A stretch of DNA of 64,000 nucleotides from Paenibacillus riograndensis SBR5 (GTDB lineage: Bacteria > Bacillota > Bacilli > Paenibacillales > Paenibacillaceae): contig NZ_LN831776.1 of the NCBI RefSeq assembly GCF_000981585.1, forward strand, positions 2,309,001 through 2,373,000, given 5' to 3'. Positions 33,565-42,764 of this stretch are shown here, piece after piece. Each line of letters begins with the position of its first letter. Positions within the stretch are counted from its first letter, which is position 1. The position numbers and the translations under genes were made by a program. Below the pieces are notes generated by a model that was not told the DNA's origin, made no database searches, and saw only the letters and a list, made by a program, of their open reading frames with translations.

Positions 33565-35218
33565 GAGTCAATTTCATAATTCAGTTTGCTGAATAGCAAG
33601 ACTCGGCCAAAATCTAAGGTCATTTTTTAAAAAATCAGGCCACTTGCTGGGAGTTGCGTAACCGCTGGTTTAACTTGTCTAGCGCAAACTTGCTGAGATT
33701 GTAAGCTAGTGTACTGAGCTGGAAATCAACTCTTGCCCGGACGCCGCGGTGACGCGTACGTTTCATGCCAAAATACTCTTTAAGATATGCAAAAACTCGC
33801 TCCACTGCCGTACGCTTCTTGTACAGCTCTGTAAAGCTCTCGCTACCTCTTGCGGGATAGGTGTGCTTGCGTAAATCCGTTTGTATGCGGATTTTAAACA
33901 CCTTTTGGCAGCCGGAACCGGAAAGTGGACAGTCTTTGCACTGGCTCGGCTGGGTATACTTCAGCGTTTCGTACTTGGCATCAAAACTGTCGTAGCGGTA
34001 GGTATGCCCCTGTGAGCATACGGGATTGTAGTCCGAGTTCATTCCCTTGGGCGGCTCTTTGTGGTGAATCATTGGAATCGTAGGATAGGCGCCTAACGAA
34101 TGAATCAACTGGTAGATGGCTGCGCTGTCGTACCCTTTGTCTCCCAAGACATGCTTTACGTTTAACCTAGGAAACTTCAGGAGCAGGCCTTTGAGAAGGA
34201 TAACCGCCATGCGCTGGTCATTCAAATTCGCCGAACTCCATAAGCCACTAAGAATATACTGACAGTCCGCATCGACCAGCAGATTTGCCTTGAACCCGTA
34301 ATAACTGGTAAGTCTACCTTTCGCATTTTTCTTGTCACAACGCGCGGCATGCCGGGGTAATGCTGCAAGCAATTCATCGTACGTGTAGGGCAGCATCTGT
34401 TCAATGGTTTTCTCAAACGGTCCTAGGCTCTCTTCATAAGCTTCCCGTTCCTTGCGCCGACGTTCCTTTTCTTCAGCAGAAGGACGTCCAGGCGGGTAGA
34501 CGGGTTTTTTGGGCCGCTCGTCCACAGGCTCGGACTCGGGCTCGGTGAGTTCTAGCTGCAGCTGCTGAGCCACCGGAGCATCACTTGGCTTTTTAGCACG
34601 GCGGGCCGCGCGGCGTTTGGATGCAGCTTCGCTAAATAGGCTATCCCAAGCCTCAACGATAGAGGAATCCAAAGCGAGATGCATACCCGTAACGAACTCT
34701 TCCTCCAGGGCGGACAGCACCAGAGTATCCTGAAGGTCCTCGAGCATGCCCGTTTGCTCAAGCACATGAATCAAACGGGAGTACGAGGCTTCGCTCGGGA
34801 TGCGGTTGGAACCGGTGAACCGGCACTGCACCCGAAATTCCTCGCTGAATCGAAGTCGCCGGACCAACGCGGATACAAACTCGATGCCCTCCATTTTTGC
34901 GATGAGCAGCGAGTAGATCATCGCGGGTACGTTTAGTTCTTCCGGCCGCCCACGGTTGTTCTTTTTTCCAAGCGCGTGCAAGACCGGAGCGAGATTTAAG
35001 TGTTCAAAGATCTGACTGTATTTATCTTCCGGTCGCATCAGCAACAAATCCTCAAAGGAAAACAGCTCTTCTTGCCGAATAGAATACATGGGGATTACCT
35101 CTTTTCATTCTCGGATGTTGGTTTGGTCACCTATATCTTCGAGATTTGGGGAGGTACTCCCTTTTCTATGCTCAAAAAAACCAATCCTAGCAAGGGTTTT
35201 GAATTATGAAATTGTCTC
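33565..35218 (-). mobile_element. Insertion sequence, IS1182-like, with terminal inverted repeats
   Basis: The left end GAGTCAATTTCATAATTCA (33565-33583) and right end TGAATTATGAAATTGTCTC (35200-35218) are inverted repeats of 19 bases with one mismatch. TTCTG directly flanks both sides (33560-33564 and 35219-35223), a likely 5-bp target duplication. The 1654-bp element holds one transposase gene on the minus strand. Both ends and the gene are intact, which suggests a fairly recent insertion. Confidence 0.85.
33635..35089 (-). CDS. IS1182-family transposase
   Basis: A 484-residue DDE transposase. The N-terminal 200 residues carry the helical DUF772-like domain (VPAMIYSLLIAKMEGIEFV, SYSRLIHVLEQTGMLEDL). 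The catalytic core begins with LALDSSIVEAWD (first Asp), continues with KHVLGDKGYDSAAIYQ (second Asp), and ends with ESFTELYKKRTAVERVFAYL (Glu). A Cys cluster (CKDCPLSGSGC) lies between. A 70-residue charged insertion separates the first Asp from the core (KKPVYPPGRPSAEEKERRRK). The gene is intact, within clear inverted repeats. Confidence 0.9.
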   Translation of the reverse strand: MYSIRQEELFSFEDLLLMRPEDKYSQIFEHLNLAPVLHALGKKNNRGRPEELNVPAMIYSLLIAKMEGIEFVSALVRRLRFSEEFRVQCRFTGSNRIPSEASYSRLIHVLEQTGMLEDLQDTLVLSALEEEFVTGMHLALDSSIVEAWDSLFSEAASKRRAARRAKKPSDAPVAQQLQLELTEPESEPVDERPKKPVYPPGRPSAEEKERRRKEREAYEESLGPFEKTIEQMLPYTYDELLAALPRHAARCDKKNAKGRLTSYYGFKANLLVDADCQYILSGLWSSANLNDQRMAVILLKGLLLKFPRLNVKHVLGDKGYDSAAIYQLIHSLGAYPTIPMIHHKEPPKGMNSDYNPVCSQGHTYRYDSFDAKYETLKYTQPSQCKDCPLSGSGCQKVFKIRIQTDLRKHTYPARGSESFTELYKKRTAVERVFAYLKEYFGMKRTRHRGVRARVDFQLSTLAYNLSKFALDKLNQRLRNSQQVA

Positions 35219-35350
35219 TTCTGTACAGCAGTTTTCTGAGAATAGGCCCTGTGGAGGCGAAATCACAGAAATCAATTGCATGAAATACAGCAGATCGAGA
35301 TTTACCGTGGTAATATACGCTTTTTATTGCACAAAATGCAATCATGTGAG

Positions 35351-36850
35351 TTAAGGAAACAGCGGATTCCCCTTCATCCCCACCCACAGCTCCGATTGCT
35401 CCAACTGGGCGGCCAGCTGCAGCAGCAGATCCTCGCGGCCTTTGGAAGCCATCACCTGGACCCCGATCGGCAGGCCTGCCGGTGTAAGATGCAGAGGGAC
35501 GCTCATTGCGGGCTGACCCGTCAGGTTGGCCAGTTGGGTAAAAGGTGTATAGGTCAGGCTTGGCTCGAACATCTCGTAGATCATCCGCTGCTGTGCTTCC
35601 TTCGGCAGCTCGCTTATATGCAGCAAAGCTTCTATTTCCTCCGGCTGCTGGGTAAGCTCTCCAATCTCAGGCGCAGAGTCCGCATTGGCAGGTGTGATAT
35701 ACAGGTCATAGCGGCTCAACAGGCCCGCCATTTGCGCAGCAGCCACATCCCATTCGTTCAGGCTGTGCACGAATTCCGCTGCCGTGACCTTTTTACCGGC
35801 TTCGCCGAGCACCCAGGTCACGATGTCCACTTCATGTGCCGCTATGCTGCGTCCCATATCATTTTCCAGAGACATAAACATCGCTGCTACCTCTCCGGCG
35901 TTCATCGTATAGTAGTTCTCCATCAGCCACACGCCATTTACCGGGCTCAGCTTTTCTTCAACCTCATGGCCTTCGGCCTGCAGCCATTTTACGGTTTTCA
36001 GCACCGCAGCCACCGCCTCGCCGGAGACCGGCGTTCCGACAGGGGACGCGGTTGTATAAGCAACCCGCAGCTTGCGCTGCAGGGGCTTCATAAGATCGTC
36101 CCGATAGACGCCCGGATACAGCGGCGTCTGAAACGCGGCCTCCGGCTGCAGGGTCTGCAGCAGATCAAGCATGGCCGCGCTGTCGCGTACGGAGCGCGTC
36201 AGCGCAAAGTCAATCGAGGCCCCCTGCCACTGGCGGCCGACTCCAGGCCCTACCGGCGTGCGTCCGCGCGTCGGCTTCAGCCCGAACAGGCCGGTGAAGG
36301 AGGCCGGGATGCGGATCGAGCCGCCCCCGTCGCTGGCACCCGCCGCCGGTACGATACCGGAGGCTACCGCTGCGGCGGCCCCGCCGCTGGAGCCGCCGGG
36401 CGAGCAGTCCGTGCTCCAGGGATTCCGAGCAGGCCCGTGCAGGAGCGGCTCGGTGATATTTTTCAGCCCGAATTCGGGGGTGTTCGTGTGCCCGAGAGGA
36501 ATAAAACCCCCGGCTCTGATGCGGGCGACGTAATTGGAATCCCGCTTCGCGATATTGTCCTTCAGCAGCAGGGCGCCGGAGGTCAGCGGTTCGCCGCCGA
36601 TCGCCTGGGAGATATCCTTCAGCAGAAAGGGGACGCCGGCAAACGGCCGGGACGGATCATCGGGCGGCATCGCATCGGCTTCCTTCAGCGCCGCTTCACG
36701 GCGGGTGCGGACAACGGCGTTCAGGAGCGGATTCACTTCGTCCAGTCTGGCGAATGCGGCCTCTACAAGCTCGCGCGGCGAGACTTCGCGGGCCCGGACC
36801 AGCGCGGCAAGCCCCAGCGCATCATAAGTGGAATAAGCGGATAATGTCAT
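35351..36850 (-). CDS. Amidase (amidase-signature family)
   Basis: A 499-residue cytoplasmic amide hydrolase. The Ser-cisSer-Lys triad is visible: K78 in GVPFLLKD, cis-Ser S155 in PGGSSGGAAAAVASG, and nucleophile S178 in GASDGGGSIRIPAS. The C-terminal region (LTGQPAMSVPLHLTPAGLPI, GVQVMASKGREDLLLQLAAQ) is typical. ATG 36850 is used since AGAGG precedes it; the frame is open further upstream but has no start signal. The family includes aliphatic amidases, 6-aminohexanoate-dimer hydrolases and GatA; absence of gatB/gatC and the length argue against GatA. Substrate is unknown. Confidence 0.88.
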   Translation of the reverse strand: MTLSAYSTYDALGLAALVRAREVSPRELVEAAFARLDEVNPLLNAVVRTRREAALKEADAMPPDDPSRPFAGVPFLLKDISQAIGGEPLTSGALLLKDNIAKRDSNYVARIRAGGFIPLGHTNTPEFGLKNITEPLLHGPARNPWSTDCSPGGSSGGAAAAVASGIVPAAGASDGGGSIRIPASFTGLFGLKPTRGRTPVGPGVGRQWQGASIDFALTRSVRDSAAMLDLLQTLQPEAAFQTPLYPGVYRDDLMKPLQRKLRVAYTTASPVGTPVSGEAVAAVLKTVKWLQAEGHEVEEKLSPVNGVWLMENYYTMNAGEVAAMFMSLENDMGRSIAAHEVDIVTWVLGEAGKKVTAAEFVHSLNEWDVAAAQMAGLLSRYDLYITPANADSAPEIGELTQQPEEIEALLHISELPKEAQQRMIYEMFEPSLTYTPFTQLANLTGQPAMSVPLHLTPAGLPIGVQVMASKGREDLLLQLAAQLEQSELWVGMKGNPLFP

Positions 36851-37138
36851 GATGATAACCTCTTTTCGGCAGGGACGCTTTAAGCACGGGTCCGCTGATC
36901 TTAGTATTGGAAATCGTGTCTTTGTATGTACCGTGATCTGGTGGGCAAGCAGTGATGCTTCTTGCATTATACACCAGACGGTCTTGTTTTGAAGAATCGG
37001 AGGCGGGCTCTTATTCCGGCTGGAGCGGATTGTGCTGCAAAAAGGGAAGCACCGCAAGCCGCAAGCGGCTGCTGGTACTCCCCTTTTTTCACGCTTTGTG
37101 GAGGGATTTACATAAACTCAGATTATATGCGCCCGAGC

Positions 37139-38803
37139 TTAGGGCTGTACACCCGAAACCAGAGTGCCGTTTTGGTACAAGGTAACATGGTCCCATAGGC
37201 TGTAGGCTGTTTTGGAGGCATCGAAGGAGTAGTCGTTGTTTTCGTTAAAATGACTCCAGTCGCTTTTGAACAAACGAAGCTGAATATCCCCGGTCTGTTC
37301 TCCGGGCTGGAGATTTCCCGCTCCTGAGGTAAAGCCGACTTCCACGTAGGAATCTGCAGATGCGGCATTTGCCGTTCCAAAGGTAAGCGTTATATGGGCC
37401 GCACCCAGCTGTGCCCAATCTATTGCGCCATTTAGCGTCTGTGCTCCGTCTTTGGTGAAATAGTAACGTACCTTCAGCCCGCTTAAACTGACGGTAGAGG
37501 TGCCGTTGTTCTTGAGATTGAAATGGGGCTTGATCTGGTTGTCGTTCACATTCGTATCCGCCGCCCGGTAGTAGAGTGCAAGCGCTCCGGGTGTTGCCGT
37601 TGGAGTCGCGGATGGGGTGGCGGTCGCAGTTGGTGTAGCGGTTGCAGTCGGCGTAGCGGTCGCGGTCGGTGTCGGTGTAGCAGTAGGAGTTGCAGTTGGT
37701 GTAGCTGTAGGAGTAGGAGTTGCAGTAGGTGTCACGGTAGCCGTTGGCGAAGGTGTAGGTGTTGTCCCGTTGTCGGGTACAGGCACGTAACCAGGGGTGG
37801 TGTAGATTTTGTTGAGCGCTGAAGTTGCCTTTGTACCATAGGGGCCGTTCACAACGGATTTCCCCCAATCCGACAGGGTGCCGGCGGGACCGCTCGCCAA
37901 ATCAAGATATTCGACCCCGCCGCCGTTTCCGTACCAGGACCATGCCAGCCAGCCGACCCCTTTTTCCTGCGAATAGCTCATAATGGCTGCTTCATCGACG
38001 TCTCCGCCCGAATGCTTCCAGCCGAACTCCCCGATGATGACCGGCACGCCAATAGCCAGGGCATTGTCAATATTGCTTTTTACCGTGGCGGCTGTCCCGC
38101 CGGAATATTCGTACATATGAATGGAGAAGATCGTATTCGCAAGGGGATCAGAATTGAACACCGCATTCCCGCTTGTAAAAATAGAGGATGGGTACTGTCC
38201 CCAGCCTGCAGCATCCACGACCAGAGTGTTCTTGATGCCGGCTGCCCGGAGGGCCGGGATGGCGGACTGATAGCCGCTGGCCCAGGCCGGCGTGCTCCAG
38301 GAGCCGAACCATTCGTTCGCGATATTGACGATGACCCGGTCTTCCTTGCCGATGAGCGCATCCTTGATGCTGATCCAATAATTGACGGCTGCGTTCAGCG
38401 TGGAAGCGTTGTCCGAACCCGTCGCATCATGCACCTCAAGCATGGCGGTCAGCTTATACTGATCGCAGAGCGCCAGGATATTCTGCACATCGGACAAGCT
38501 GTCGAGGGACCACTGGCCCCCATTGGAGAGTACGATACGGACTGTATTTGCCCCAGTAGCCGCAATCGCGGGAATGGCTGCCGCCAGGTCGTTTTTGTAC
38601 CAGGTGTGCGCATGATTTACGCCTCGCATGACAAAAGGGCTGCCAGTGGCATCGAATAAATTGTTACCGCTTACATAAAAGCCCTTGACTGAAGTTCCTG
38701 CTGCTTCCGCCTGCTTCTGTGGGATCGAGAGGGAGAGGATAAGGATAAACGTTAGAGCCAAAATACCAATGATCCGGAATGAACAATGCTTGCTCGCTTG
38801 CAT
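37139..38803 (-). CDS. Secreted GH5 (subfamily 8-like) beta-mannanase with CBM3
   Basis: A 554-residue extracellular enzyme. A signal peptide (residues 1-35, ending QAEAA) leads into a GH5 catalytic domain very like alkaline Bacillus beta-mannanases: FVMRGVNHAHTWYKNDL, LEVHDATGSDN, the acid/base E154 in VNIANEWFGSW, and the nucleophile E249 in PVIIGEFGWKH, then GVGWLAWSWYGNGGG. A Thr/Pro/Ala linker of about 60 residues (repeated TATPTP) is followed by a C-terminal CBM3 cellulose-binding module (YYRAADTNVNDNQIKPHFNL, DWSHFNENNDYSFD). Its ribosome site is AAGGAGGAA. It would cut mannan bound to cellulose outside the cell, producing oligosaccharides for uptake. The GH130 enzymes here are plausible partners. 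Confidence 0.92.
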   Translation of the reverse strand: MQASKHCSFRIIGILALTFILILSLSIPQKQAEAAGTSVKGFYVSGNNLFDATGSPFVMRGVNHAHTWYKNDLAAAIPAIAATGANTVRIVLSNGGQWSLDSLSDVQNILALCDQYKLTAMLEVHDATGSDNASTLNAAVNYWISIKDALIGKEDRVIVNIANEWFGSWSTPAWASGYQSAIPALRAAGIKNTLVVDAAGWGQYPSSIFTSGNAVFNSDPLANTIFSIHMYEYSGGTAATVKSNIDNALAIGVPVIIGEFGWKHSGGDVDEAAIMSYSQEKGVGWLAWSWYGNGGGVEYLDLASGPAGTLSDWGKSVVNGPYGTKATSALNKIYTTPGYVPVPDNGTTPTPSPTATVTPTATPTPTATPTATPTATPTPTATATPTATATPTATATPSATPTATPGALALYYRAADTNVNDNQIKPHFNLKNNGTSTVSLSGLKVRYYFTKDGAQTLNGAIDWAQLGAAHITLTFGTANAASADSYVEVGFTSGAGNLQPGEQTGDIQLRLFKSDWSHFNENNDYSFDASKTAYSLWDHVTLYQNGTLVSGVQP

Positions 38804-38989
38804 GGATAGTTCCTCCTTATAACGGATTTGGATTTGCTGTTTATATCTGCATACTCCCAGAAGTGTGTGCGGTACGCGCCAAACCACCTCCAATACCCAT
38901 ATATATCCAATATAACATATGGATATTTGTTTGGGAATCACTATAAAAAAATAATAACAAAATAAAAAAATGTTCAAATTTAAAAAGAA

Positions 38990-39037
38990 TTGCCATGGCA
39001 GGCGTTTAAACCTAAAATGTAGTGAGAACTATTCTCA
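38990..39037 (+). promoter_or_regulatory. Promoter with Fur-like box for the iron regulator gene
   Basis: TTGCCA (38990-38995), a 17-base spacer and TAAAAT (39013-39018) form a good sigma-A promoter. TGAGAACTATTCTCA at 39023-39037 is a perfect 7-1-7 inverted repeat of Fur-box type, placed over the transcription start. Repression by Fur under iron-replete conditions is the expected behaviour. Confidence 0.75.
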
Positions 39038-39052
39038 AATGGAGGGCGATAT

Positions 39053-40627
39053 ATGAACGCCATGCATCTGGAGATGTCCGGCTATCTCTACAGGCTTTCC
39101 GGACGGCTTCCGCCGGGCGGGGCCGGTTATCTTCATTCACTGCTGCTGCTGTCCGGTAAAACGGAGAGTTTTGTCCGGCCTGTCCGCCGTCCGACAATGC
39201 TTCAGACCGCAATGATTATTCCGCCGGGGGCTGACCTTTCAGCCTTCACCGGGGGCTGGGAGCGTATTATGGTATTGAGTTTTTCGATGCTTCAGGAGAG
39301 CACTGGCGGGCGGCATGTTCCGGTCTGTCTGGAGCAGCCCATTGAGTTCAGTCCAGGCCCGGGGTGCTCGCTGATGGATATCGGAATGGAAATCAGTGAA
39401 AAGCTGGATGGAGACGCGCCGCAGCGCATGAGGGCAAACATCCTGTTCCAGGAATTGCTGCTAGCCTTGTTCGAAGGGTCCTCCGGCCCGAATGAATCCG
39501 CTCAGGAACGGGCTATTGCCCAAACCGTTGAATACATGCACCGCAATTATCACCGCAGCGTCAGCCGGGAACAACTGGCAGAAGTGGCGGGGATGAGCGC
39601 AGATTATTATTCCAGGTTATTCAAAAAAAAGCTGGGCCAGACACCGGTTGAATACCTCACCGGAATCCGGCTGAAGCACGCCAAGCAGGCGCTGCTCTCC
39701 ACCAAAGAATCCTTCCGCGCCATTGCCCAGAGCGTCGGTTTTGCCGATGAGTTCTATTTCAGCCGTAAATTCCGGACAGCGACAGGAGTGTCCCCCTCCC
39801 ATTATGTCCGCCAGGTTAAAGCTGCGCAGCGGATTGTTTCCCTGCAGCATCATTTGACCGGACATCTGCTGGCGCTGGGCATCGAGCCGTATGCCGCTTT
39901 GGTCAACAGCTATTATCCGCTCAGGCTGAAGGAGGTACGGGACATTGGCCATTTCCGTCCCGATCTGGACAAGCTGGCGGCGGTGGGGCCGGATGTTATT
40001 TTTACCTGTGAGGTGTACGACGAGGAGACGCAGCAGAAAGCCAGAATGTTCGAGCATATTGCCCAGACGGTTACGATCCCGTTTTTCGAGGATTGGCGCA
40101 CGCAATTGCGCAAGGTGGCCGTTGCCACCGGGAGGGAAGATGAAGCCGAGGACTGGCTGCAGCATTATGAGCTTAAGGCACAGCAGACACGAGCGGCTCT
40201 TTCACCTTTTACGGAGGGCAAGTCGGTGCTCATTGTAGGGGTAGGCAACGGGAGAATATGCCTGTTCGGCCATAGAAATGTAGGTGCGGTCCTGTACGGG
40301 GATTTGGGGCTTCAAGCCCCTGACGGCCTTGGCGACATCCGGTTGTACCGGGAGATTGACTATAGTGAGATTTATAGCTATGATCCGGACCTTCTGCTGC
40401 TGACCAGCTTTCGCAACGACGGCAGCCCGCTGACGAAGCTGGCAATCCGGGAAAAAATCCGGCAAATTGAAAGTGATCCCCGCTGGAAGGCTATGAAAGC
40501 GGTGCGCAGCAGCAAGGTCTACTCCTTATTTGAGGAACAGCATTTATATACCCTGTACTCCGCATATTCGCATAATTTGCTGCTGGATAAGCTCCTGGAG
40601 CTGTGGAGGACGGAATTGTCCAAATAA
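39053..40627 (+). CDS. AraC regulator fused to a siderophore-binding domain (Btr type)
   Basis: A 524-residue cytoplasmic regulator. An N-terminal sensory region of about 150 residues is followed by an AraC double helix-turn-helix (VSREQLAEVAGMSADYYSRL, then IAQSVGFADEFYFSRKFRTA, residues 160-260). From about residue 270 to the end is a periplasmic-binding-protein-like domain (HLLALGIEPYAALVNSYYPL, KLAAVGPDVIFTCEVYDEET, DPDLLLLTSFRNDGS). This is the architecture of Bacillus Btr, which binds bacillibactin and activates its uptake operon. No signal peptide is present, as expected for an intracellular sensor. The uptake genes follow in the same direction. Confidence 0.9.
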   Translation: MNAMHLEMSGYLYRLSGRLPPGGAGYLHSLLLLSGKTESFVRPVRRPTMLQTAMIIPPGADLSAFTGGWERIMVLSFSMLQESTGGRHVPVCLEQPIEFSPGPGCSLMDIGMEISEKLDGDAPQRMRANILFQELLLALFEGSSGPNESAQERAIAQTVEYMHRNYHRSVSREQLAEVAGMSADYYSRLFKKKLGQTPVEYLTGIRLKHAKQALLSTKESFRAIAQSVGFADEFYFSRKFRTATGVSPSHYVRQVKAAQRIVSLQHHLTGHLLALGIEPYAALVNSYYPLRLKEVRDIGHFRPDLDKLAAVGPDVIFTCEVYDEETQQKARMFEHIAQTVTIPFFEDWRTQLRKVAVATGREDEAEDWLQHYELKAQQTRAALSPFTEGKSVLIVGVGNGRICLFGHRNVGAVLYGDLGLQAPDGLGDIRLYREIDYSEIYSYDPDLLLLTSFRNDGSPLTKLAIREKIRQIESDPRWKAMKAVRSSKVYSLFEEQHLYTLYSAYSHNLLLDKLLELWRTELSK

Positions 40628-40665
40628 TGAACGCAAACGGCTATGTTCACTCCACGCTCTTTTTC

Positions 40666-40696
40666 TATAATTAATAATGAGAATCAATATCATTTA
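40666..40696 (+). promoter_or_regulatory. Promoter region and Fur-like box of the siderophore uptake operon
   Basis: TATAAT at 40666-40671 (weak -35) is followed by ATAATGAGAATCAATATCAT, a degenerate Fur-type inverted repeat of TGAGAAT/ATATCA, and a further ATTCTCA downstream. Dual control by Fur and by the upstream AraC-type activator is likely. Confidence 0.6.
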
Positions 40697-40737
40697 CAAA
40701 ATTCTCATAACTATAGAGAAAACGGGGGAGTAAATCA

Positions 40738-41772
40738 ATGAAACGTACCGGATATAGCTGGAAAAAAACGTGGATGGCCGCTATGCTGCTCGCGGTTATG
40801 CTGATTGCCGCAAGCTGCGGGCAGAATCCGGGAAGCGCGGCTGAGGAATCCGCACCGCCGGCCTCAGAGCAGGCTGCTGCACAGGCCGCTGCCGACCCGG
40901 CTGAGAACAGTACTGAACCGGCATCCGAAGAGGTGCGCACCATCAAGCATGAGATGGGAGAGACGCAGATTACAGGCACTCCTGTCAGAATCGTCAGCCT
41001 GTACCAGGGGGCGAATGACGCTTCGGTTGCTTATGGGGTCAAGCCTGTCGGAATTGTGGAGTCGTGGCTGGAGAAGCCGGTCTATGAATATCTGCGTGCA
41101 GATTTGGGCGGTATTGCCCAGATTGGAACCGAGGTTCAGCCCAATCTGGAGGAGATTTACAAGCTGAAGCCGGATGTGATTTTTGCCAACAAAATCCGGC
41201 ATGAAGCGGTCTACGACCAGCTAAGCCAGATTGCGCCTACAGTGATGACTGGTGAGGTGTACGACTGGAAGGCGACCGTGAAGCTGATGGGCGAGGTGCT
41301 GAACCAGCAGGACAAAACGGCTGAGCTGATGGGTGAATGGGACAGCCGGGTGGCCGATTTCAAGCAGAAAATGGGTGACCGGCTGCCGATTGAGGCCACA
41401 ATCACCAACTTCCGGGAAGACCATGCGCGGATATTCTACATGGGGTATGCCGGAGGCATCCTGAAGGAGCTTGGATTTACGAGACCGGAGGGCCATGACG
41501 CTGACACCTGGGGCGTGCAGCTGACCTCCAAGGAGAGCATCCCGGATATGAATGCCGATGTGATTTTTAACTTCAATTCCGGTACAGATGAAGCTGCGGT
41601 CAATAAGCTGTATACGGACTGGACGAGCCATCCGCTGTGGAAGAACCTGGATGCGGTCAAGAACAATCAGGTGCATATGGTGGACGAGGTGGCCTGGAAT
41701 ATGGCAGGCGGCATTCTGTCGGCCCATCTGATGCTGGACAGCCTGTATGAAATGTTTGATTTGCCGAAATGA
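40738..41772 (+). CDS. Iron-siderophore ABC transporter binding lipoprotein
   Basis: A 344-residue FecB/FhuD-type binding protein. The signal peptide ends in a lipobox at C27 (LIAAS|C). An Ala/Glu/Pro-rich linker of about 35 residues follows, then two lobes joined by a long helix: RIVSLYQGANDASVAYGVKP, NLEEIYKLKPDVIFANKIRH and MNADVIFNFNSGTDEAAVNK. GGGGGAG precedes the ATG. It captures a ferric siderophore outside the membrane and delivers it to the two FecCD permeases encoded next; its stop overlaps their first start (ATGA). The ligand cannot be named; the Btr-like regulator hints at a catecholate. Confidence 0.93.
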   Translation: MKRTGYSWKKTWMAAMLLAVMLIAASCGQNPGSAAEESAPPASEQAAAQAAADPAENSTEPASEEVRTIKHEMGETQITGTPVRIVSLYQGANDASVAYGVKPVGIVESWLEKPVYEYLRADLGGIAQIGTEVQPNLEEIYKLKPDVIFANKIRHEAVYDQLSQIAPTVMTGEVYDWKATVKLMGEVLNQQDKTAELMGEWDSRVADFKQKMGDRLPIEATITNFREDHARIFYMGYAGGILKELGFTRPEGHDADTWGVQLTSKESIPDMNADVIFNFNSGTDEAAVNKLYTDWTSHPLWKNLDAVKNNQVHMVDEVAWNMAGGILSAHLMLDSLYEMFDLPK

Positions 41773-42764
41773 GCAAGCGCAACACCTTGCTGCTGCTGAT
41801 CCTGGTTTTGCTTCTGTGCGGGGCCTTCACCGCCAGCCTGATGCTGGGAAGGACGGTAATGTCCTGGAGTACGCTGGTTCTGGCCTTTACCGATTATGAT
41901 GCGGGTGCCGTTGATCAGCTGATTGTGCGCACGGAACGCCTGGCGCGTGCTGTCATTGCGCTGGCGGTAGGTGCATCACTGTCTGTGGCAGGCACCCTGA
42001 TGCAGGCGATGACCCGCAACCCGCTGGCTTCGCCGGATGTGTTCGGGATCAGCTCCGGCGCCATCCTGCTGGTTGTGCTGGCAGTGCTGGTGAATCCGGC
42101 AACGCCGCTGGTTGTCCTCTCTCTCTACGCTGTTGGCGGAGCCATTCTGGCTGCTGTGATCGTCTATGCGCTTGGATCGCTTGGACGCGACGGGCTGACA
42201 CCCGTCAAGCTGGTTCTGGCCGGCTCAGCCATTACCGCATTATTCGCCTCCTGTACACAGGCGCTGCTGGTGATGAATGACTCAGGCCTTCAGGATGTGC
42301 TGTTCTGGCTGGCCGGGTCGATCAGCGGACGTTCACTTGAAAATGTGCGTCCTCTGCTTCCGTTCATCGTATTCGCCGGATTGATTGCGATGAGCCTGGG
42401 CCGTGCGCTGAATCTCCTTACAACCGGCGAGGATATCGCCAAAGGCCTGGGCCAGCGGACCCTGCTCGTCAAGCTGCTGCTCGGCGGCTTGATCGTTGTA
42501 CTCGCAGGCGGTTCGGTGGCGATGGTGGGAGCGGTCGGCTTCATAGGCCTCTTCGTGCCCCACATGGCCCGGGGGCTTGCGGGGAATGATTACCGCTGGG
42601 TGCTGCCATTCTCTGCCGTGCTGGGAGCGGGATTATTGCTGCTGGCGGATGTTGCGGCGCGGCTGCTGATTCAGCCGTCGGAGGTCCCCATCGGGGTGAT
42701 GACGGCTGCGATCGGGGTGCCGTTCTTTATTCATGTGGCCCGCAAGGGAGGTGCATGGAGATGA
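41769..42764 (+). CDS. FecCD-family iron-siderophore permease, first subunit
   Basis: A 331-residue membrane protein with eight to ten transmembrane helices. Family signatures include RLARAVIALAVGASLSVAGT, LMQAMTRNPLASPDVFGISS, and GAVGFIGLFVPHMARGLAGN near the ATPase-contacting end. Its ATG overlaps the lipoprotein gene stop by four bases, so expression is coupled. It forms a heterodimer with the product of 42761-43804. Confidence 0.94.
   Translation: MSKRNTLLLLILVLLLCGAFTASLMLGRTVMSWSTLVLAFTDYDAGAVDQLIVRTERLARAVIALAVGASLSVAGTLMQAMTRNPLASPDVFGISSGAILLVVLAVLVNPATPLVVLSLYAVGGAILAAVIVYALGSLGRDGLTPVKLVLAGSAITALFASCTQALLVMNDSGLQDVLFWLAGSISGRSLENVRPLLPFIVFAGLIAMSLGRALNLLTTGEDIAKGLGQRTLLVKLLLGGLIVVLAGGSVAMVGAVGFIGLFVPHMARGLAGNDYRWVLPFSAVLGAGLLLLADVAARLLIQPSEVPIGVMTAAIGVPFFIHVARKGGAWR

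Noticed and set aside
35351..36850. GatA subunit of the glutamyl-tRNA amidotransferase
   Set aside because: The triad is shared by the whole family, but gatB and gatC are absent and the context is unrelated.
36851..37057. N-terminal extension of the amidase
   Set aside because: The family signature starts after MTLSAYST, and there is a ribosome site only at 36850.
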